From Chitinibacter sp046530675 (GTDB lineage Bacteria; Pseudomonadota; Gammaproteobacteria; Burkholderiales; Chitinibacteraceae): a DNA stretch of 64,000 bases. A program made the translations under genes and the position numbers. The notes below the pieces were generated by a model. It saw nothing but the letters and a program-made list of their open reading frames with translations. It had not been told where the DNA came from and did no database searches. The DNA lies in the NCBI RefSeq assembly GCF_046530675.1, contig NZ_CP172558.1, forward strand, positions 1,984,001-2,048,000, read 5' to 3'. The stretch's first letter is position 1. Each line of letters begins with the position of its first letter. Shown here piece after piece: positions 59,049-64,000 of the stretch.

Positions 59049-60053
59049 TTATTGCGCCTTGTTCTTGGCCCGGTCTTGCTCTTTTTTGCGCTGTTTGGCC
59101 TGACGATGCAGTTCGGCAGCACGCGCTGCATCGCTGCCGATGTGCGCTTCGCCGCGTTCCTGCGCGAGGCGAACCTGCTTCTGGCGTTCAAGGAAACGCT
59201 GTTGCTGATCAGGGGTATGCGTCCCAAAGCAATGTGGGCAACAGGCGCCAAGGATATACTGCTCGCTTTTCTTCTCTTCGTCGGTCAGCGGCATGCGGCA
59301 GGCGTGACATTGATCGAAGCTGCCTTTTTCCAGTTTGTGATTGACGGCGACGCGGTCGTCAAACACAAAACATTCACCTTCCCACATCGTTTGTTCTTCC
59401 GGCACTTCTTCCAGATATTTCAGAATGCCGCCTTCTAGATGGTAAACCTCGTCAAAACCCTGCTCTTTCAGATAGGCCGTTGATTTCTCGCAGCGAATAC
59501 CGCCGGTGCAGAACATCGCGACTTTCTTGTTTTTGGCCGGATCGAGATTTTTTTTCACGTAATCCGGAAACTCGCGGAAAGTCTCGGTTTTCGGGTTGAT
59601 CGCACCTTTGAAGGTGCCGATTTGTACTTCGTAATCGTTGCGCGTATCGACCAGCACGACGTCCGGATCCGAAATCAGCGCGTTCCAGTCTTTGGGCTTC
59701 ACGTAGGTGCCGACGACGCGGCGCGGATCGATGCCTTCAACGCCCATCGTCACGATTTCTTTTTTCAGTTTCACCTTGCTGCGGTGAAACGGCATTTTGT
59801 CGTCATAGGAAAACTTCACAACGATGTTTTCCAGCCCCGGCTGTTTGTCCAGCCATGCGAGCAGCGCGTCTATGCCTTCCTGTGTGCCGGCCACCGTGCC
59901 ATTAATTCCTTCGAGCGCAAGCAAGAGCGTGCCGCGAATGCCATTGCCATTCATCTGATTGAGCAGCGGCTGGCGCAACTCGGCAAAGTTTTCCAAGGTG
60001 ACAAATTTATATAAAGCACACACAACGATCTGAGCAGACGCCATTTGAGACAT
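59049..60053 (-). CDS. trhO: tRNA uridine(34) hydroxylase / rhodanese-related sulfurtransferase
   Basis: TrhO (YceA) makes 5-hydroxyuridine at tRNA position 34. 334 residues: an N-terminal YKFVTLENFAELRQPLL domain, a rhodanese domain with VDTRNDYEVQIGTFKGAINP and active-site CTGGIRCEKS, and a C-terminal Cys-rich zinc-like region (CHACRMPL, CCPHCFG) followed by a charged tail. The ATG at 60053 (MSQMASAQI) has GAGGAG upstream. The basic tail RQAKQRKKEQDR is longer than in many homologues. Confidence 0.92.
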   Translation of the reverse strand: MSQMASAQIVVCALYKFVTLENFAELRQPLLNQMNGNGIRGTLLLALEGINGTVAGTQEGIDALLAWLDKQPGLENIVVKFSYDDKMPFHRSKVKLKKEIVTMGVEGIDPRRVVGTYVKPKDWNALISDPDVVLVDTRNDYEVQIGTFKGAINPKTETFREFPDYVKKNLDPAKNKKVAMFCTGGIRCEKSTAYLKEQGFDEVYHLEGGILKYLEEVPEEQTMWEGECFVFDDRVAVNHKLEKGSFDQCHACRMPLTDEEKKSEQYILGACCPHCFGTHTPDQQQRFLERQKQVRLAQERGEAHIGSDAARAAELHRQAKQRKKEQDRAKNKAQ

Positions 60054-60160
60054 TTTCCACAAACTCCTCGCCAATCGGCAAAACCTGGTACGCCCAACAG
60101 CTGTACCCAGGGTGGGGATTTTTAAGCAGGCGTGATTATACGGGCAATGGGGCAAATGGC

Positions 60161-60195
60161 TAGGCTCTGTTGACGTCCGGTTTGCGAATTTTTGG
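60161..60195 (+). mobile_element. Solo end of the two-hairpin element family (copy D)
   Basis: TAGGCTCTGTTGACG followed by TCCGGTTTGCGAA matches the GCGA-type terminus of copies A-C, but no second terminus or hairpins follow. The next 190 bp to copy C (60196-60385) show no gene or recognised repeat and may be decayed element DNA. Confidence 0.6.
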
Positions 60196-60385
60196 TTTGA
60201 ATCATATTTCGAATCAATATGTTGAATCGGTTTTGTACTGGCCTTGATCAGACGGGCGTAGCAACCCGGCGAAGCGGTTTTTGCTGATTGCCGCTGAATT
60301 GCTCAGGGATTTTGCTCGGTGAAGTTTGGAATTGTTGCTGATCGGGTATTAAGGTATGGATATCGTTTGATCAATCCAAGTATGC

Positions 60386-60655
60386 TAGGCTCTGTTGACG
60401 TTTGGCTTACGGTCGCGCTGGCGCGATTTTTGTGACGAATCAAGGCATTGGCTGCGAGGCATAGTCATTCTATGTGAGCAGGCAATAACGCCGAGTCGTC
60501 ACAAAAAGCGCCCAGCCCGGAGGGTTTGGCTGTTTTTGGCCTGACACTGCGTTGCAAAACCTTCACATAGAATGACTATGCATCAGGCTTTGCGCCTTGT
60601 TTCAGGCCAAAACCAGCACAAACGCGACTCGCAAACCAAACGTCAACAGAGCCTA
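60386..60655 (+). mobile_element. 270-bp two-hairpin element, copy C
   Basis: Same orientation as copy A, with seven differences in 270 bases. Terminal inverted repeats (outer ends TAGGCTCTGTTGACG) and both hairpins are intact. The right terminus ends five bases before the ATG of the sensor kinase gene, so the kinase leader and ribosome-binding region lie within or next to the element. Confidence 0.88.
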
Positions 60656-60660
60656 GCCCC

Positions 60661-63030
60661 ATGAATATTCTCCGCCGTTTATTACTCCGTTTTGGTACGC
60701 GCTGGCATCGGCAATGGCCGTGGTGGCTCGCTTACGGGCTGGTGCTCTTATTGCTGGGCACCTTGGGTTTTTATGTCTGGCAAACGGCGAAAAAAGATGT
60801 ACAGATGCGCGAGGCGTCGTATGCGCAGGACTTGCTCTGGCAGGAGCAGGAGTTACGCGTTCGTTTGCAAAGCAATCAGAACGCGCTGGAAAGTCTGGCG
60901 TATTCAATGGCATCCGATTCGATTGATCTGGAAGAATTCCGGGTACGCGCCGATCTGCTGATCAAGAATAATCCTGAAATCCTTTCCGTCGAGTTGCTCG
61001 ACGTGAATGGTTTTTATATTGGCGGGATGCCCAAATTTAGCAATCGCCCCGAGCATCTGGTGCCGCTCAACGACGAGCGACTCAAAGAGACGCTCGACGG
61101 TGTCGGTGCGCTGGGTTATCCGTTGTATTCAAATGTGATCCTGCGCGCTGGCGAGCCGCTGATGCTGCAAATGGTGCCGATTTTCCGCTTTGCCAGTTTT
61201 GACGGCGCATTGATGATGACGTACAGCCTGGAACGGATGTTGCAGCATCGCGTACCGTGGTGGCTGGTGCAGCGTTATCAGTTGCAACTGGTTGACTCGC
61301 AAAATCATGTGCTGGCACCGAGTGCTTTTCATCAAAAGCTCGAAGGCAAAGATGTCCGCGAAATGGCTTTCGGCAATCTGGGCTCGGGTGTTCGCTTGCT
61401 CGCCAAACCGGCGCATACGCCTTCACGGCTCGACAGCTGGGGTTGGCTGGTGCTGGTGGTGCTGTTGATGGGTTTTTTGCTTTGGGCGATCAAATTATTG
61501 CGCCAGCGTATGCAGGAGCGCTTGCTGGCCGAGCAGGCGCTGCAGGATGAAATTTCATTCCGCTCGGCGATGGAAGACTCGATGGTGACCGGTTTGCGGG
61601 CAATTGACCGCGAAGGCCGGCTGATTTATGTGAATCTGGCATTTGCCAATATGGTCGGCTGGAGTATTGATGAATTAAAAAACCAGTCTGCGCCGTTGCC
61701 GTTCTGGGCGCCCGAAGCGCTGGCGCAATGTGACGCGGCATTTCGCGCGATTCTGCTTGGGCAAATCCCGCGGCAGGGGTTTGAATTGCGCTATATGCGC
61801 AAGACCGGCGAACGTCTTGATGTGCGGATGTACGTTTCCAAGCTGATCGATGGCAAAGGCGAACATCGGGGCTGGATGATTTCGAGCAATGACATTACCG
61901 AGCTCAAACGCGAGCGTGAAGCGTTGCAGCAATCACGCCAGCAATTGCGTTCGGTACTTGAAGGGCTCGATGTCGCGGTCTGCGTCAGCGATATGCAAAG
62001 CGGTGAAGTCTTGTACCGGAATCGCAAGCATCAGCAATGTTTTCCGATTGAAAATCTGGTCACTTCCGAGAAAATCCCTGAATACTGCTGGGCTTCGTGG
62101 GCTAAGGGGTATGCCTCTGTGGGCGATGATTTTGAAGAGCTGGACGTTATTACCGGGAGGGAGTATCAAGTCAGCCGGCGTAATCTCAACTGGCTGGATG
62201 GTCGCGATACGCTGCTGGAAATCTGCAGCGACATTACTGCGCGTCGTCAGGCCGAAGAAGAAGCCCGTTTGCGCAACGAGCGATTGCAGCATACCGCCCG
62301 CCTGGTCAATATGGGCGAGCTGGCTTCCAGCCTCGCGCATGAACTCAACCAGCCGCTGGCGGCGATTGCCAGCTACAGCATGGCGTGTGAAACCATGCTC
62401 TACAAACCCCAGCCGCAGATTGGCAAAGTGCAGGAAACGCTGGTCAAAATGACCGAGCAGGCGCGCCGCGCCGGACAGATTATCCGCGGTATTCGGCAGC
62501 TGGTTGCCAAACGCAAAACCGAGCAGGCGCCGTGCGTGCTGGGTGAACTGATAGACGTCGTGTTGCCGCTGCTGGCACCACTGGCCAATAAAATGAAAGT
62601 CAAAATTGCGATTGAATTGCCCGCGCCCAGCCCGGTCGTGCTTGGCGATGCGGTGATGCTCGAGCAGGTGATTCTGAACTTGTTGAAAAATGGTCTGGAA
62701 GCAATGCAGGATACGCCCGCCGCGCAGCGCCGACTGGCAATTCGCACCCTGTTGCACGCTGATGACAGCGTCGAAGTGCGGATTATTGATCGTGGCTGCG
62801 GCGTCGCCGACATGAATCAATTGTTCCAGCCGTTTTATACGACCAAGCGTGAAGGCATGGGAATGGGGCTCAATATTTGCCGTTCGGTGATCGAACAGCA
62901 CAAAGGCCATTTGTGGGCCGAGCCAAATCAGGGCGGAGGTACACAAATGTGCTTCCGTTTACCTACAATGAAATCGCAAGATCAAGCCGAAACTGAAACC
63001 GCATTGACGAGCAAGGGAGCAAAACAATGA
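60661..63030 (+). CDS. Membrane sensor histidine kinase with PAS domains, DctS-like
   Basis: 789 residues: TM1 (about 22-42), a periplasmic sensor (43-257), TM2 (258-279), two PAS-type regions (about 300-415 and 425-545), HisKA with phospho-acceptor His560 in SSLAHELNQPLAAI, and a HATPase with LLKNGLEAM and MGMGLNICRSV. The layout and FixJ-type partner match DctS of the Rhodobacter DctS/DctR system. ATG at 60661 is the first possible start in frame; only a weak AGAG lies upstream, inside mobile element copy C. It overlaps the regulator gene by four bases (ATGA). Confidence 0.88.
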   Translation: MNILRRLLLRFGTRWHRQWPWWLAYGLVLLLLGTLGFYVWQTAKKDVQMREASYAQDLLWQEQELRVRLQSNQNALESLAYSMASDSIDLEEFRVRADLLIKNNPEILSVELLDVNGFYIGGMPKFSNRPEHLVPLNDERLKETLDGVGALGYPLYSNVILRAGEPLMLQMVPIFRFASFDGALMMTYSLERMLQHRVPWWLVQRYQLQLVDSQNHVLAPSAFHQKLEGKDVREMAFGNLGSGVRLLAKPAHTPSRLDSWGWLVLVVLLMGFLLWAIKLLRQRMQERLLAEQALQDEISFRSAMEDSMVTGLRAIDREGRLIYVNLAFANMVGWSIDELKNQSAPLPFWAPEALAQCDAAFRAILLGQIPRQGFELRYMRKTGERLDVRMYVSKLIDGKGEHRGWMISSNDITELKREREALQQSRQQLRSVLEGLDVAVCVSDMQSGEVLYRNRKHQQCFPIENLVTSEKIPEYCWASWAKGYASVGDDFEELDVITGREYQVSRRNLNWLDGRDTLLEICSDITARRQAEEEARLRNERLQHTARLVNMGELASSLAHELNQPLAAIASYSMACETMLYKPQPQIGKVQETLVKMTEQARRAGQIIRGIRQLVAKRKTEQAPCVLGELIDVVLPLLAPLANKMKVKIAIELPAPSPVVLGDAVMLEQVILNLLKNGLEAMQDTPAAQRRLAIRTLLHADDSVEVRIIDRGCGVADMNQLFQPFYTTKREGMGMGLNICRSVIEQHKGHLWAEPNQGGGTQMCFRLPTMKSQDQAETETALTSKGAKQ

Positions 63031-63656
63031 AATTAAACCCCATTCCGATGGTGGCGATTATTGACGACGACGAAGCGGTACGCGACTCGCTCGGATTGTT
63101 ACTGGAAACCGAAGGCTGGACTGCACTCAATTACCCGTCGGCCGAAGCTTTTCTGGAAGAGGGCGACGCCAGCCGCTTTGCCTGTCTGATTGTCGATGTT
63201 CGGATGGACGGCATGAGTGGCCTGGAGCTGTTTACCGAACTCAAACAGGGCAATTATCTGCCGCCGGTGATTTTTCTGACTGGCCATGGCGACGTGCCGA
63301 TGGCGGTGAATGCACTGAAAGACGGTGCGACCGATTTCCTGCAAAAACCATGTGATCAGCGTGAATTGCTCGAGCGTGTCCGTCAGTGTATTAATCAGGA
63401 TATTGCCCGGCGCAACAGCATGACGCATCAGCAAAAGGTGAGCGAACTGGTCGCCGAGCTGACGCCGCGCGAGCGCGACGTGCTCAAGGAAATCATGCTG
63501 GGCCGTTTGAACAAGCAGATCGCCGACCGGCTCGATATCAGCACCAAAACGGTTGAAGTACACCGCGCGCGGATTTTCATCAAAATGAAAGTCCATTCAG
63601 CGATGGAGCTGGCGGCCATGCTCAAGGAAATTCCGATGGATGAACTGCTGGAATAA
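63027..63656 (+). CDS. FixJ/DctR-type response regulator
   Basis: 209 residues: a receiver domain with IIDDDEAVRDS, phospho-acceptor Asp57 in LIVDVRMDGMSG and TGHGDVPMAV, then a LuxR-type helix-turn-helix (about 140-200, LTPRERDVLKEIMLGR, NKQIADRLDISTKTVEVHRA). AGCAAGGGAGCAAAACA provides the SD, and the start overlaps the kinase stop. It likely activates the adjacent transporter gene. Confidence 0.93.
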   Translation: MKLNPIPMVAIIDDDEAVRDSLGLLLETEGWTALNYPSAEAFLEEGDASRFACLIVDVRMDGMSGLELFTELKQGNYLPPVIFLTGHGDVPMAVNALKDGATDFLQKPCDQRELLERVRQCINQDIARRNSMTHQQKVSELVAELTPRERDVLKEIMLGRLNKQIADRLDISTKTVEVHRARIFIKMKVHSAMELAAMLKEIPMDELLE

Positions 63657-63714
63657 TCCATGGGTATGTTGTTGCAGGCCTTTATTGTTATTGTTTCTGT
63701 GAATATACCCAGTG

Positions 63715-63736
63715 AAAGCCCCTTCGGGGGCTTTTT
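63715..63736 (+). terminator. Terminator after the response regulator
   Basis: AAAGCCCC, loop TTCG, GGGGCTTT, T run. Confidence 0.85.
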
Positions 63737-63927
63737 GCTTGTGAGTGAATATGGCGCCCGATTCCTGACAATGGTGAATCCTTATTCTGGCGATAAGGTT
63801 ATATCCCTAGGGCGTCAGCCTGACAGGTATTACCTGATTTCTTACCGGATGTAGTCTGCGTATTCTGGCTACAACCGAGCGGATGACCGCCATCGGCCAA
63901 TTAAAATATATTCATGGAGATTCGATA
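63737..63927 (+). promoter_or_regulatory. Upstream region of the putative TRAP binding-protein gene
   Basis: 191 bp without a gene. TAAAAT at 63902-63907 could be a -10 element. Dyads such as GTCAG-CCTGAC (near 63813) are possible regulator sites. I saw no sigma-54 GG-N10-GC element. Confidence 0.3.
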
Positions 63928-64000
63928 ATGCACAACTTGAAACTGGGTTTGATCGCTGCCAGCATGACTTTGGCCTTTACGGTTCAGGCCGCAGAAGTGG
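63928..64000 (+). CDS. Start of an exported protein, probably TRAP transporter binding protein (DctP)
   Basis: Only 24 residues are visible: MHNLKLGLIAASMTLAFTVQ then AAEV, a clear signal peptide with likely cleavage at VQA-AEV. GGAG lies nine bases before the ATG. The identity as DctP is inferred from the preceding DctS/DctR-like pair, which in Rhodobacter controls dctPQM; the sequence itself shows only an exported protein. Confidence 0.5.
   Translation, partial: MHNLKLGLIAASMTLAFTVQAAEV

Noticed and set aside
63737..63927. Sigma-54 promoter for the putative dctP
   Set aside because: No GG-N10-GC pair with the expected context was found, and the regulator is FixJ type, not an NtrC-type activator.

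Overview
The window is a stretch of a circular-type bacterial chromosome from a betaproteobacterium. The rRNA operon, the EttA/DnaK/HtpG set, the RND pump and the general gene style point to Neisseriales. Secreted chitin enzymes (a GH20 hexosaminidase and a GH19 chitinase with two chitin-binding modules) suggest a chitin-degrading, aquatic or soil genus near Chitinibacter, Deefgea or Iodobacter. The genus is an inference; the 16S gene at 40.57-42.10 kb would settle it.

Layout. 0-0.8 kb: 3' end of a GH20 N-acetylhexosaminidase. 0.9-3.9 kb: glyoxylate shunt (aceA then aceB, minus strand, with a REP-like hairpin between them). 4.1-7.9 kb: heat-shock chaperones grpE, dnaK, dnaJ, with sigma-32 type promoters before grpE and dnaK. 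8.0-17.0 kb: amino-acid type binding protein, coaD, purT, an RlmK-like methyltransferase, an exonuclease/GIY-YIG fusion, a PAS-GGDEF diguanylate cyclase, a PIG-L deacetylase and a DUF475 membrane protein. 17.2-20.2 kb: fimV and a TerC/Alx-like protein. 20.4-26.6 kb: tatD-like, rlhA, two unknown small genes, rhodanese, a YdcZ-type transporter and an RluA-type synthase, interrupted by repeats. 27.0-31.1 kb: GH19 chitinase and an ABC exporter. 31.1-36.2 kb: Mth938-like protein, alaA, hom and thrC. 36.4-38.1 kb: a ParA ATPase overlapping a response regulator/HATPase fusion. 38.3-40.2 kb: htpG with its own sigma-32 type promoter. 40.3-45.96 kb: a complete rrn operon (16S, tRNA-Ile, tRNA-Ala, 23S, 5S) with promoter, boxA sites and RNase III stems. 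46.1-48.3 kb: an unknown gene behind two perfect palindromic operators, then ettA. 48.4-54.9 kb: TetR repressor divergent from an adaptor/RND/outer-membrane-factor efflux operon. 55.0-60.1 kb: a frameshifted DUF2784 gene, fumC, a chemotaxis receptor and trhO. 60.7-64 kb: a DctS/DctR-like two-component pair ahead of what looks like the start of a TRAP transporter binding protein.

The accessory signal lies in the intergenic DNA. Three ~270-bp elements (21.4, 26.7 and 60.4 kb) have perfect terminal inverted repeats of about 23 bp and no transposase. Each holds two large hairpins, and the paired arms differ between copies in a compensatory way, as expected if folding is under selection. One copy ends 5 bp before the start codon of the sensor kinase gene. 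A second signal is the heptamer GGGTATA/TATACCC, found 16 times by eye, 12 of them in the small non-coding fraction. A third is a promoter boxed by two GAAC-N4-GTTC palindromes in front of an unknown 114-residue protein.
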